Shown here one piece after another: positions 33,134 to 41,910 of a stretch of 63,898 bases of DNA. The stretch's first letter is position 1. Every line of letters begins with the position of its first letter. The notes beneath the pieces were generated by a model. The model made no database searches. It was given only the letters and a program-made list of their open reading frames with translations, and was not told the origin of the DNA. The DNA is from an uncultured Candidatus Melainabacteria bacterium (GTDB taxonomy: Bacteria; Cyanobacteriota; Vampirovibrionia; Gastranaerophilales; Gastranaerophilaceae). The position numbers and the translations under genes are program-made. The stretch covers positions 1-63,898 of the forward strand of contig CAKUZI010000011.1 in assembly GCA_934717855.1 (NCBI GenBank). The letters are read 5' to 3'.

Positions 33134-35419
33134 ATGTCAGAATTCCCGTTTGAGTTGGATGATTTTCAAAAAGAGGCTTGTAATTTTATTGATGAAGGAA
33201 AAAGCGTTGTTGTTTGTGCTCCGACAGGAGCAGGAAAAACAGTTATTGCCGAACATGCAATTAATAATGCATTGAAAAATGGAACTCGTATTTTTTATAC
33301 AACTCCATTAAAAGCTCTTTCAAATCAAAAATACTATGATTTTGGAGAAAAATACGGGCAAGATAAAGTTGGTTTGTTAACAGGTGATACATCAATCAAT
33401 AGAAATGCACAAATCGTTATTATGACGACGGAAGTCTTTAGAAATATGCTTTATGGAACGAATTTTGGTTCAGTAACGGATAATATGAAAGATGTTAAAT
33501 ATGTTGTTTTGGATGAAGTGCACTATATGAATGATGAACAACGCGGAACAGTTTGGGAAGAAAGTATTATTTATTGCCCGACTAATGTTCAAATTATTGC
33601 ACTTTCTGCAACTGTTGCAAATGCTCAAGAATTAACTGATTGGATCAATACAGTACATTCTAAAACAGAACTTGTAGATACTGATTTTAGACCTGTTCCT
33701 TTAAAATTTTTCTATTTTGACAGTTCACAGCCAACAAAATTATTACCATTATTAACGCCGAGCGGTCAACTTAATAAAAAAATTAAGCCTGAAAAACGTG
33801 TATTTGGCAAAAAATTTCAAAATAAAAAATCCTACGTTAAAGAAATTATAAGAAATTTGCAAGAAAATGATATGCTTCCGGCTATTTATTTTACATTTTC
33901 TCGAAAAAAATGTGATGAGCAGATGGAAAAATGTGCATCTTTAGATTTAGTAACTAAAAGTGAAAAAGCACAAATACGCCAATTTATAGATGAATTTATT
34001 GCGGAAAACCCTCATTTATATAACAACAAACATATTGAATATCTTCTATATGGTGTGGCTTCACATCATGCCGGACTTTTACCTGCATGGAAAATATTAG
34101 TTGAAAAATTGTTCCAAAAAGGTTTGATAAAAGTTGTTTTTGCGACTGAAACTCTTGCAGCGGGTATAAACATGCCGGCGCGTTCAACTGTAATAAGTTC
34201 AACTAGCAAAAGAACAGATTCCGGACATAGAATGCTTACTGCAAGTGAGTTTTTACAAATGTCCGGACGTGCAGGGCGTCGAGGAATGGATGAAGTGGGC
34301 TATGTAACTGTTGTTGGGACTCAGTTCCAAACTCCGGAAGAAGTCGCTGAGCTTGTTTTGAGTGATGCAAATCCTTTAGAAAGTCGTTTTTCTCCATCAT
34401 ATTCAATGGTTTTGAATTTGTTGCAAAGATTTAGTTTAGATGAAGCTAAAGAACTTATTTTAAAAAGTTTTGGTTATTTTTCATCAGGAAGTCGTTTACA
34501 GCCATTATTGTTTGCGCAAAAACAAATTGATGATGAAATCAAGTCTCGAGAATTTGTATGTCCATATAAATTGTGTGATAACAAATTAGCCGAATATGAC
34601 AAAATGCGTCATATTTACGTCCAAAATCGTCAAACTTATAAAAAAATCTGTAAGCAGGAGCGTTCAAAAAATCGTCCGTTATCTCCAGAAGCAGTTGAGT
34701 TTGGAAAAGAAACTAAGGCTATGCTTCAAAAAATGCACGGTTTTCAATGCGATACGTGCAAGTTATACAAAAAACATTCAAAAAATGTTGAAGTATTAGA
34801 ACGTTTTACTGTTCGTTCTAAAAAGTTGGAAAAAGAAATTGAACGTCAACGTGATATTTTTTGGAATAAATTTTTAGCTCATAGAAGCGTATTAATTGAT
34901 TTTGGGTATCTGAAAGACGATTATCCTACTGAACACGGGATAACGACTTCACAAATACGTTCAGAAAATGAATTGTTTATTGCACAAATTATATTTTCAA
35001 ATATTTTAGAAAATCTGACACCTGCGCAGTTGGCCGGAGTAGTTTGTGCGATTACAACAGAAGATTTGAGGATTGATGTTCCATATTTACCAATTTCTGA
35101 ACCTGTTAGAAAAACTCTTAATTTAATTCGAAATATTCGAAGAAAAATAGAAAAAGTTCAAAATAAATACACTGTTGAAGCTCCAATGTATATAAATCCA
35201 TATTTTTCATCTTTGATAGAGTTATGGGTAGAGGGAGCAGAATGGGAAACTATCACGGAACAGGTTGATATGGGTGAAGGTGATATTGTTCGCTCTTTCA
35301 AGAGAGTTGTTGATGTTTTAAGGCAATTTACAACAATTGATAATGTTCCGGAAAGTCTTGTGTTTACAGCGAGAGAAGCTATTGAAAAAATTCAGCGAGA
35401 ACCTGTTGATATTGATTAA
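33134..35419 (+). CDS. Ski2-like DEVH-box RNA helicase with DSHCT-type domain
   Basis: A 761-aa SF2 helicase. It has motif Q/I region FELDDFQKEACNFID and CAPTGAGKTVIAEHA, motif Ia TTPLKALSNQKYYDF, motif II VVLDEVHYMND, motif III ALSATVANAQEL, motif V TETLAAGINMPARS and motif VI LQMSGRAGRRGMDEVGYV. The C-terminal ~250 residues resemble the helical DSHCT domain of Ski2/Mtr4. Homologues are common in cyanobacteria, where they are thought to act in RNA turnover or remodelling. A CxxC pair (CDTC) lies in the insert. AAGGAG precedes the start. Confidence 0.93.
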   Translation: MSEFPFELDDFQKEACNFIDEGKSVVVCAPTGAGKTVIAEHAINNALKNGTRIFYTTPLKALSNQKYYDFGEKYGQDKVGLLTGDTSINRNAQIVIMTTEVFRNMLYGTNFGSVTDNMKDVKYVVLDEVHYMNDEQRGTVWEESIIYCPTNVQIIALSATVANAQELTDWINTVHSKTELVDTDFRPVPLKFFYFDSSQPTKLLPLLTPSGQLNKKIKPEKRVFGKKFQNKKSYVKEIIRNLQENDMLPAIYFTFSRKKCDEQMEKCASLDLVTKSEKAQIRQFIDEFIAENPHLYNNKHIEYLLYGVASHHAGLLPAWKILVEKLFQKGLIKVVFATETLAAGINMPARSTVISSTSKRTDSGHRMLTASEFLQMSGRAGRRGMDEVGYVTVVGTQFQTPEEVAELVLSDANPLESRFSPSYSMVLNLLQRFSLDEAKELILKSFGYFSSGSRLQPLLFAQKQIDDEIKSREFVCPYKLCDNKLAEYDKMRHIYVQNRQTYKKICKQERSKNRPLSPEAVEFGKETKAMLQKMHGFQCDTCKLYKKHSKNVEVLERFTVRSKKLEKEIERQRDIFWNKFLAHRSVLIDFGYLKDDYPTEHGITTSQIRSENELFIAQIIFSNILENLTPAQLAGVVCAITTEDLRIDVPYLPISEPVRKTLNLIRNIRRKIEKVQNKYTVEAPMYINPYFSSLIELWVEGAEWETITEQVDMGEGDIVRSFKRVVDVLRQFTTIDNVPESLVFTAREAIEKIQREPVDID

Positions 35420-35449
35420 TAAAAATAATTTTAGCGGTATTATATAAGT

Positions 35450-36301
35450 ATGAAAATATCAACAATATCACATGCAATATCTCGTAAATTTATGCCAATA
35501 TTAACAACTGTTGCAATGGCTGTGCCTATGAAAACAGCGAACTCTACCATGCGTGTTACTGCACAAACTCAAGATAAATTTGTTTCAATAATAAATAGCA
35601 TAACTCCATCTGATTTGAAAGGACTAAAAGTTATTAAAGAGGTTAATTTTAAAGGTGGAGTTATTAATAAATTTGATTCAGCTTCCGTAGAAAAGTTAAA
35701 ACAAAAAATTAAAAGACCTGAAAATTTAATAACTTATAAGGCTCCGATTGAGAACGCAAAAAATATATACCTCGAAAAATTTGGAATGTTTTTTGCAGAT
35801 AGGCCATGTGGTAAAAATATTCGTCCTCACTTAGGTTTGGATATTTTTGTTTCTCCGTATTCAAGAAAACCGGAAAAACCAATTGTAATACAAGCTCCGC
35901 TGGATGGGGTTGTTATTTCAAGTAAACGAGCAAGAAAGGAAGATAATGTAATCTCAAATGCTTTTACATTGCTAGGAGTCGATGGTCGTAGGTATTCATT
36001 TGATCATTTGGCTCGTGCGACTGATTATAATGACTCAATTCCGTTTCCTACTGTAGGAAAAATATTGAAAGCAGGCGATAAAGTAGGCTATGTTGGAGCA
36101 ACCGGTGAAACAACATTGTGGCATTTACACTTAATAGTTATGACGGATAATCAGCTTGTTGCGCAAAAACAAAGTCATTTTTGGGCAACACTTGCTGGAA
36201 AGACAGGCTATTGTAAGCTTTTGGGGCAAGTTAATCCCCTTGATGAAAAGAAAGCTGGTCCAATTGCCAAATTTTTAAATGAATATAGAGTACGCAAGTA
36301 G
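35450..36301 (+). CDS. M23 (LytM-type) peptidase-like protein
   Basis: 283 aa. A hydrophobic N-terminal segment near 14-30 (FMPILTTVAMAVPM) may be a signal or anchor. The peptidase domain follows from about residue 105. It has the zinc ligands HLGLDI (His and Asp) near residue 127 and the WHLHL HxH motif, plus FDHLAR and the family turn KAGDKVGYVGATGETT. M23 enzymes cut peptide cross-links in peptidoglycan. There is no ribosome binding site. A TATTAT box ends six bases before the ATG, so the transcript is probably leaderless. Confidence 0.87.
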   Translation: MKISTISHAISRKFMPILTTVAMAVPMKTANSTMRVTAQTQDKFVSIINSITPSDLKGLKVIKEVNFKGGVINKFDSASVEKLKQKIKRPENLITYKAPIENAKNIYLEKFGMFFADRPCGKNIRPHLGLDIFVSPYSRKPEKPIVIQAPLDGVVISSKRARKEDNVISNAFTLLGVDGRRYSFDHLARATDYNDSIPFPTVGKILKAGDKVGYVGATGETTLWHLHLIVMTDNQLVAQKQSHFWATLAGKTGYCKLLGQVNPLDEKKAGPIAKFLNEYRVRK

Positions 36302-36369
36302 CCTAAATAAGTGTTAATTTGCCCTTATTTAGTTTTGTAAAAACTTGGCTATTTCAGGGTTGTAGCCAC

Positions 36370-36398
36370 TTGCGAAATATGTTAAAATATGTTACAAT
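36370..36398 (+). promoter_or_regulatory. Promoter of the NAGPA-domain gene
   Basis: TTGCGA (36370-36375), 17 bases ending AAATATGT, TACAAT (36393-36398). It shares the extended -10 with the pilin and 6S promoters. Confidence 0.6.
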
Positions 36399-36404
36399 AG
36401 TAGT

Positions 36405-36505
36405 AGGAAGATCCTGAAAATGGTTTGACAGGTTTCCGATGAGTGTTAATCCCCACCCCACTCTTTAATCAAAAAGGTATCCAAGACCCAAATTGAGGTG
36501 AAATT
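36405..36505 (+). promoter_or_regulatory. Structured 5' leader of the NAGPA-domain gene
   Basis: A ~100-nt untranslated leader. GGAA..CCTG can pair with CAGG..TTCC (36407-36438), and GAGTG with CACTC (36441-36463). It also holds a tiny frame, ATG at 36439, encoding MSVNPHPTL and a stop. No known riboswitch class is recognised, so this is only a candidate regulatory leader. Confidence 0.3.
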
Positions 36506-37780
36506 ATGGATACACTATTTTGTAATGCTGAAAATTATGAATTGAGAAAGATTGCTGATATTTTGATTAATCTTTCTATAATTGGGGTTTTAGTTTTGTG
36601 TCAAGGGCTTTTGCCTATTCATGCAGGGAGTACAAAAGTTGCACAGGTGACAGCCCCTGACTTTGATACAGGTCAGCTTAAGATGAAGATTTTAAATGAG
36701 ATTTCTCCTGAAATGCGTCAGAAAAATTTTGATACAATGGTGCGTAGCAAATATCCGAAAGCCGTAATTACTGATGTAACAGGCGGGGTAAAGCATATAA
36801 AACTCACAAAATATTATAACGGTAAACCTGTTAAAATAAATGTTGTAGAAACAGATATGAAACTTGCTAAAAATATAGAGTTAACGCCGGCACTTTCTTC
36901 CGGTTCCACTTTAAAAAGTAGAAGGACAATAACAACAATTGCTAAGAATAATAATGCTGTAGTCGCAATTAATGGTACATATTTTAAACCTCAAACAGGT
37001 GTTCCGCTTGGAACTTTGATGATTAATAAAAAAATGTACACAGGTCCGATTTATGATAGAGTCGCTTTTGGAATTTTCGAAGACGGAGCTCCTCAAAGAT
37101 TTGATATTGCAAGAGTTCAGCTTAATGCTACAATTAAAGGCAGTGGGAAAGTTGTTAAAGTAAATAATATCAATCAGCCGAGAATGTTATCAACTTACGT
37201 TCTTGTTTATACACCGGAATGGGGAAAATTTGCCCCTCAAGCCCCTAAATATGGAACAGGTTTACAAGTCGTAGACGGGAAAATTACAAAAACATCTGCA
37301 AATCCGCTCGAAATTCCACAAAACGGTTATGTGATTTCAGGCCCGAAATCTTTATTGTATCCGCTATTGGATAAAAAAACTTCCGAATTGATTGTGAATA
37401 CAAATCCTGACTGGAAAGGGGTTAAGCATATAATCAGCGGTGGCCCTTATTTGGTTAAGAATGGAGAAGTTTTTGTTGATATGACTGCTCAAAAACTGGG
37501 CGCAATCGGAGGTCGTAATCCGCGTACTGCAATTGGTTATACCGCTGATAATAACTTGGTTTTAGTTGCAGTTGACGGGCGCGAAGGAAGTTCTATCGGA
37601 ATGACATTGAATGAACTTGCTCGATTTATGCAATCAATCGGTTGTGTCGGGGCAATAAACCTTGATGGTGGAGGTTCAACCGTAATGTACGTGAACGGAA
37701 GTGTTGTTAATCATCCGCAACAAAGAGGTGGTATTCCATTATCAAATGCAGTAATTCTATCAAAAACCAATAAAACTTAA
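36506..37780 (+). CDS. Secreted phosphodiester glycosidase (NAGPA-domain) protein
   Basis: 424 aa with an N-terminal hydrophobic segment (NLSIIGVLVLCQGLLPIHAG) serving as signal peptide or anchor. The NAGPA domain covers about residues 140-420: AAINGTYFKPQTGVPLGTL, VISGGPYLVKNGEV, GRNPRTAIGYTADNNLVLV and NLDGGGSTVMYVNG are the hallmark motifs. The human enzyme removes GlcNAc from phosphodiesters; bacterial members are thought to act on exopolysaccharides or wall glycopolymers. GAGGTG precedes the ATG. It has its own promoter, a long leader and a terminator. Confidence 0.9.
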   Translation: MDTLFCNAENYELRKIADILINLSIIGVLVLCQGLLPIHAGSTKVAQVTAPDFDTGQLKMKILNEISPEMRQKNFDTMVRSKYPKAVITDVTGGVKHIKLTKYYNGKPVKINVVETDMKLAKNIELTPALSSGSTLKSRRTITTIAKNNNAVVAINGTYFKPQTGVPLGTLMINKKMYTGPIYDRVAFGIFEDGAPQRFDIARVQLNATIKGSGKVVKVNNINQPRMLSTYVLVYTPEWGKFAPQAPKYGTGLQVVDGKITKTSANPLEIPQNGYVISGPKSLLYPLLDKKTSELIVNTNPDWKGVKHIISGGPYLVKNGEVFVDMTAQKLGAIGGRNPRTAIGYTADNNLVLVAVDGREGSSIGMTLNELARFMQSIGCVGAINLDGGGSTVMYVNGSVVNHPQQRGGIPLSNAVILSKTNKT

Positions 37781-37826
37781 TAAAAAATCTTATCAGTTAA
37801 TAATCTTTTCATCCTTCACTTGCATT

Positions 37827-37850
37827 TCCTCTTTATAAGAGGATTTTTTT
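37827..37850 (+). terminator. Terminator of the NAGPA-domain gene
   Basis: Stem TCCTCTT / AAGAGGA with a 3-base loop, followed by seven T. Confidence 0.88.
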
Positions 37851-39261
37851 ATAAATAACAATTTACAAAATATTTTTTCTGATCAGCAATAACGTCTGAA
37901 AAATCAAAATCTTCTATATTGACAATTGTTCTTTGGTCTTTAAGTGGTCTACCATTTTCATAAGGTATAATTATTAATTTACTTTCGTCATCAGGGTGTA
38001 CCAAAACGCGTTCTATTTTTCTTCCATTATCATCTAATTTGGAGTACTCAGAAAACTTACCAGAATCAAAGTCATATCTGACTTGATATTTATTTTCGAA
38101 AGATCTTTTTGTAACTTTTTTGCCAACATTTGACATTACCATATTTTTAAGCTGCTCAAACATATCTTGAGTTACTTCTTCTTTATACCCATTTGTTTCA
38201 AATCTAGCTTTATTGGTAGTTAAATCAACAATTTTAGTTATCTTACTACCATTCGGCAAATTAATTGTTTCGGATTGAATATTTTGAGACTTTAATATGC
38301 GTTTCAGATATAAAGGTTCCATAAAATAGCAGTCAGAACCTTCTATGTTTATTATGTGAGTATATTCATTTTGTGATTTATAAGTTGTTGATTTCCAATC
38401 ATTTTTTAAATTTTGTATTAACTTTTTAAAATTATCAAATCTGTAAAATTCTTTTGTTTCATTAACTAATTTATTTGGTAATTTTATAACATATTTATCA
38501 ATAAGCCTATCATAGTTACTTGGAAGATTTTCTTTTAAAATTCGCTTTCTAAGTTGTTGGAAATCTTCCAGTTTAACTATTTCTTTTTCTAGTTTTATGT
38601 GCATATTACCGAATTTATTAATTGATGTAATCTTTTGCTTAGTAATTTGACCTGCTGAATTTGCGCGATAATAATACATATTATCCTTATCTACAAGAGT
38701 TTCGGTTATTGAATTATGATTTATTTCTTCAAAAAGAGAGTTATACACTCGAATTTCATCTTTGTCAACTATAGATAATCTTCGAAATTCACCGGTTAAC
38801 CAAGATTTTCCTCCATCTGTTGTGCCTGAAGAAGTACCGGAATATAAATTCAACGTTGATCCATTTTCTAATTTATGGCTATATGTAGCTGTATCTTTAT
38901 TTCTTTCAAATATTTTCTGGGTTATATTACTTTCTAAAATATAACCATTTTCTGTTTCGTTTTTTGTATAATTCAAATCAATCTTAGGCTGTTTTGTGCC
39001 TTCAGAATGTGTGTTTGAAGGCATATGATGATTATCTTTTTGCACTAATTGTTCAGCTTTACGCCACCAATTATTTTTGTGGCCAATTATTCCTACTGCA
39101 ATAACCCCCGCAATTGCAGTAGCTCCAATCATATATTTGGCTTTAGAGCTGATTTCTTTATTATCTTTAGAAACTGCAGCTTTTTCTTCCTTTTGGGGAA
39201 CAACTACTTGTTTATTTATTGAAGCTTGAGTTGTTGCTGGATTAATTTTTTCTATTGGCAT
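37849..39261 (-). CDS. Lineage-specific membrane-anchored protein
   Basis: 470 aa. A polar N-terminal 40 residues (PIEKINPATTQASINKQVVV) are followed by one membrane helix (YMIGATAIAGVIAVGIIGH, about 44-62). A long beta-rich, Asn/Lys-rich domain of unknown fold follows. No signal peptidase site is obvious, so the C-terminal domain may be exported through this single helix. AAGGAAG precedes the start, and a bipartite GCAAT element with 17-nt spacing lies about 30-60 bases upstream. No family is recognised. Confidence 0.75.
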   Translation of the reverse strand: MPIEKINPATTQASINKQVVVPQKEEKAAVSKDNKEISSKAKYMIGATAIAGVIAVGIIGHKNNWWRKAEQLVQKDNHHMPSNTHSEGTKQPKIDLNYTKNETENGYILESNITQKIFERNKDTATYSHKLENGSTLNLYSGTSSGTTDGGKSWLTGEFRRLSIVDKDEIRVYNSLFEEINHNSITETLVDKDNMYYYRANSAGQITKQKITSINKFGNMHIKLEKEIVKLEDFQQLRKRILKENLPSNYDRLIDKYVIKLPNKLVNETKEFYRFDNFKKLIQNLKNDWKSTTYKSQNEYTHIINIEGSDCYFMEPLYLKRILKSQNIQSETINLPNGSKITKIVDLTTNKARFETNGYKEEVTQDMFEQLKNMVMSNVGKKVTKRSFENKYQVRYDFDSGKFSEYSKLDDNGRKIERVLVHPDDESKLIIIPYENGRPLKDQRTIVNIEDFDFSDVIADQKKYFVNCYL

Positions 39262-39292
39262 AAATCTTCCTTAAATTTACTATACATATATT

Positions 39293-39321
39293 TAATAAAA
39301 CATGGGGAAGAAAAAAATTGC
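39293..39321 (-). promoter_or_regulatory. Variant bipartite element GCAAT-N17-TTTATTA
   Basis: Minus strand: GCAAT (39321-39317), 17 bases, TTTATTA (39299-39293). It is a weaker, one-base-shorter match to the set of elements described in the findings. Confidence 0.35.
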
Positions 39322-39323
39322 TA

Positions 39324-39731
39324 TTATCTTTCAATATTTTGATCAATTATGTCTGACACCCAAGGAATATAGCTGTATTTTCCTATAAAAGATGTTATGG
39401 CAAGATAAATTATAAATGAGTATAATACTGTTTGTAGTAGAGAGTAATCAAATATTAAAGGCATATTTATCCAAAAATTTATTTGTGCAACAACTTTGTT
39501 TATCAATGGAATAAAGCTCAAAATATTTGAAACCCAACCGATAAATATTGAAATTACTGCAAAACCTAAAGATATGAATATTGATTGAAAAATATGGTAT
39601 TTTAAAAATTGTTTAAGACTAGCCTGTGTAAACAATCCGATAATAAGCCATATAAATCCAACCATTCCCATTGTCAAATATGACAATCCTGCAACTAATC
39701 TTTCAATTAAGCTTGGGGTGTTTTCTCTCAT
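39324..39731 (-). CDS. Tic20/DUF4870-like four-helix membrane protein
   Basis: 135 aa with four predicted membrane helices. RLVAGLSYLTMGMVGFIWLI, then QFLKYHIFQSIFISLGFAV, resembles cyanobacterial Tic20-like proteins, where a conserved segment before helix 2 reads like FHTFQAI. DUF4870 proteins share this pattern. The role in bacteria is unknown. The start at 39731 lies one base after the TPR stop, and the longer frame would overlap the TPR gene, so the two are cotranscribed and coupled. Confidence 0.6.
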   Translation of the reverse strand: MRENTPSLIERLVAGLSYLTMGMVGFIWLIIGLFTQASLKQFLKYHIFQSIFISLGFAVISIFIGWVSNILSFIPLINKVVAQINFWINMPLIFDYSLLQTVLYSFIIYLAITSFIGKYSYIPWVSDIIDQNIER

Positions 39732-39732
39732 T

Positions 39733-40794
39733 TTAAACAGCTTCTCCGTTTCTCTTTTTGTCAATATATTCGTCTAACACTTGTGTATAAACAAGTCTAT
39801 ATTCATCGTTTTCAGGTGAAATATTAATTGATGCTCTATATGATGCAATAGCTTGTTCTATTTCTCCTTTAAGATAATGCGCATTTCCTAATAACATATA
39901 TGTCAAAGCGCTGTTAGGCTTTAGTCTGATAGCTTCCTTATACAACTCCATTGCTTTTTCAAGATGGTTGAAGTTTGTATAAAGGTTTGCACGCAAAACT
40001 TGTGCTTCTATTTCAGCAGGTTGAACACTTTGAGCTTTTTCATACATCGCAACAGCCATATCGTATTCACCAAATTCAGAAAGAGCAATCGCATAACAAA
40101 TGTATGCTTTATAATTATCTCCTTCCATAGTAAGAGCTTTTTCAAAGTAGCTGTATGCCTTTTCACGTTCTTTCATAAGTGTCAATGTGTTTCCGATACA
40201 AATCGCAACGATTTTGTTATCAGGATTAAGCACAAAAACTTTTTTGTATAGAGTTAATGCTGTTTCATAGTCAAACAGTTTGAAGCAAACATTACCCATA
40301 TCAATCAAAGCTGTAAGGTTTTCAGGATCAAGAGATAACGCTTTTTCATAATAAGCTTTTGATTCGATATAATCTTCATTATCTTGGTATAAAAGAGCAA
40401 TCGCATTATAGATTTCTGGGTTTGTAGAGTTCAAATCAATAGCTCTATTGTAGTAAAATAAGGCTTTTGGGAAGTTTTTCCATTCTGCAAATACATTCCC
40501 CATGTTGTAGTAAATTAAGTAATTTTTAGGGTTTACAACAAGTGCTTTGTTGTAATAAGAAAGAGATTTTCTAAAATCCTTTTCATAAAACCACATTGTC
40601 CCCATTCCGACAAGCGCCTGAACATCATCCGGTTTAATAGCCAAAAGGCTGTCTAATACAGACATTACTTTGTCATAATCTTCTATTTGGATATAAAGTT
40701 CTGACAATCTGTGATAATTATCTACACACTGCGGATCTTTAGCCATTGCCAAAGTTAATTCTTTAATTTTATTGTTTATTTCTTCTCTATTCAT
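39733..40794 (-). CDS. Tetratricopeptide repeat protein
   Basis: 353 aa made almost wholly of about nine TPR units (for example AIDLNSTNPEIYNAIALLYQ, ALSLDPENLTALIDMGNVCF and AIRLKPNSALTYMLLGNAHY), giving a superhelical protein-binding scaffold. There is no signal peptide, so it acts in the cytoplasm. It is coupled to the Tic20-like membrane protein, which suggests it recruits a partner to the membrane. AAAGGG precedes the ATG. Confidence 0.9.
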   Translation of the reverse strand: MNREEINNKIKELTLAMAKDPQCVDNYHRLSELYIQIEDYDKVMSVLDSLLAIKPDDVQALVGMGTMWFYEKDFRKSLSYYNKALVVNPKNYLIYYNMGNVFAEWKNFPKALFYYNRAIDLNSTNPEIYNAIALLYQDNEDYIESKAYYEKALSLDPENLTALIDMGNVCFKLFDYETALTLYKKVFVLNPDNKIVAICIGNTLTLMKEREKAYSYFEKALTMEGDNYKAYICYAIALSEFGEYDMAVAMYEKAQSVQPAEIEAQVLRANLYTNFNHLEKAMELYKEAIRLKPNSALTYMLLGNAHYLKGEIEQAIASYRASINISPENDEYRLVYTQVLDEYIDKKRNGEAV

Positions 40795-40875
40795 ATTTTA
40801 CCCTTTATGAGACTATCTATTCCTTCATTCTACACTATTTTAGAGATTTTGCAACAGTATGTCGAAATGTAACAC

Positions 40876-40907
40876 AGAAAAGAAAAAGCCTCACAATTAA
40901 GTGAAGC
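40876..40907 (-). terminator. Terminator of rsfS
   Basis: Stem GCCTCAC / GTGAAGC (one G-U) around a 6-base loop, followed on the minus strand by TTTTTCTTTT. Confidence 0.75.
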
Positions 40908-40918
40908 CAATTACGTTA

Positions 40919-41308
40919 TTAAAAAGTTTTATATTCTTCTGAAGCTTCTTTCCATTCGTCTTCCGGAATAGAAAATGCGTGGCTCCAGAATTTTTCAATT
41001 GCATATGTTTCGCGTTCTTCTTTGTGTAGAATGTGAACAACTACATCGCCGTAATCTAATAAATTCCAACGGTTTTTTATGTCGTTTTCCATTCTTACAG
41101 GAGAGCGAGAAAACAATTCTTTTATACGTTCTTTTGTGTTATTCATTAACGCTTTAACTTGAGGAGTGGAATCACCTGTAACTATTACAAAATAATCTGC
41201 TAAAGATGAAACATTGCTGATGTTTAAAATTGTAATATCTTTACCAAGTTTTTCGTCCAATGTTCTAGCGATAACACAAGCAAGTTTTTTTGAATCTATT
41301 TCTGTCAT
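40919..41308 (-). CDS. rsfS: Ribosome silencing factor RsfS
   Basis: 129 aa, family-typical. It binds ribosomal protein L14 and blocks subunit joining when nutrients are low. Motifs: DITILNISNVSSLADYFVIV with TGDSTPQVKALMNN, and WNLLDYGDVVVHILHKEERETY. It is often found beside nadD and yqeK; here those lie 25 kb away. GGAAAAATT precedes the ATG. Promoter TTGCAA-N17-TAAAAT lies just upstream. Confidence 0.95.
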   Translation of the reverse strand: MTEIDSKKLACVIARTLDEKLGKDITILNISNVSSLADYFVIVTGDSTPQVKALMNNTKERIKELFSRSPVRMENDIKNRWNLLDYGDVVVHILHKEERETYAIEKFWSHAFSIPEDEWKEASEEYKTF

Positions 41309-41329
41309 AATTTTTCCTTTTATTACCTG

Positions 41330-41358
41330 ATTTTAGCATAGTTTAACCAAATTTGCAA
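41330..41358 (-). promoter_or_regulatory. rsfS promoter
   Basis: Minus strand TTGCAA (41358-41353), 17 bases, TAAAAT (41335-41330). Confidence 0.65.
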
Positions 41359-41391
41359 CTAGAATTTAAGGTAAAAATTATATTTCACACC

Positions 41392-41820
41392 TTACTCGAT
41401 TTCGTCAATTCTTCTTTGGTGTCTGCCACCCTCAAACTCTGTATGAAGCCAAACATCTACAATCTCAAGAGCCAAACATTCCCCGATTGCGCGTTGACCA
41501 AGACACAAAATATTTGAATTGTTGTGAGCTCTGGTTGCACGAGCTGAAAAAGTATCAGAACATAATGCTGCTCTTATTCCTTTTACTTTGTTTGCTGCTA
41601 TTGACATTCCAATCCCAGTCCCACAAACCAATATTCCTTTATCTGCTTTGCCGGAAACAATTTCATTTGCAACTTTTTTTGCTATAACAGGGTAATCACA
41701 AGATTCTGTTGTGTATGTTCCCATATCTTCGTACTCAAAATTGTGTTCTTTTAAGTAATCAATAATTTTTGCTTTATATTCAAAACCGCCGTGATCAGAA
41801 CCAATTGCTATTTTTGTCAT
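41392..41820 (-). CDS. rpiB: Ribose-5-phosphate isomerase B
   Basis: 142 aa. It interconverts ribose-5-P and ribulose-5-P in the pentose phosphate pathway. It has IAIGSDHGGFEYKAKIIDYL at the N terminus, GILVCGTGIGMSIAANKVKGIRAA (phosphate-binding loop and catalytic Cys) and ARAHNNSNILCLGQR. LacA/LacB subunits are less likely because the gene is single and ends in GGRHQRRIDEIE. AAAGGAG precedes the start. A short inverted repeat (AAATTTTCTCC / GGAGAAAATTT) brackets its TATAAT box. Confidence 0.95.
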   Translation of the reverse strand: MTKIAIGSDHGGFEYKAKIIDYLKEHNFEYEDMGTYTTESCDYPVIAKKVANEIVSGKADKGILVCGTGIGMSIAANKVKGIRAALCSDTFSARATRAHNNSNILCLGQRAIGECLALEIVDVWLHTEFEGGRHQRRIDEIE

Positions 41821-41872
41821 AATTTTCTCCTTTTGTTTTTATTATACAAATTTGGAGAAAATTTGTAAATAC

Positions 41873-41903
41873 AAAAAGCTTAGATTTTATCTAAGCTTTT
41901 TTT
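41873..41903 (-). terminator. Terminator of the first CNCN-motif gene
   Basis: Stem AGCTTAGAT / ATCTAAGCT with a 3-base loop and T runs on both strands. It separates the cluster from rpiB. Confidence 0.88.
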
Positions 41904-41910
41904 GTTTATT

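Noticed and set aside
41820..41864. Inverted repeat around the rpiB -10 box as a ribosome-binding-site-masking hairpin
   Set aside because: The outer arm lies upstream of the likely start site, so it would not be in the mRNA.
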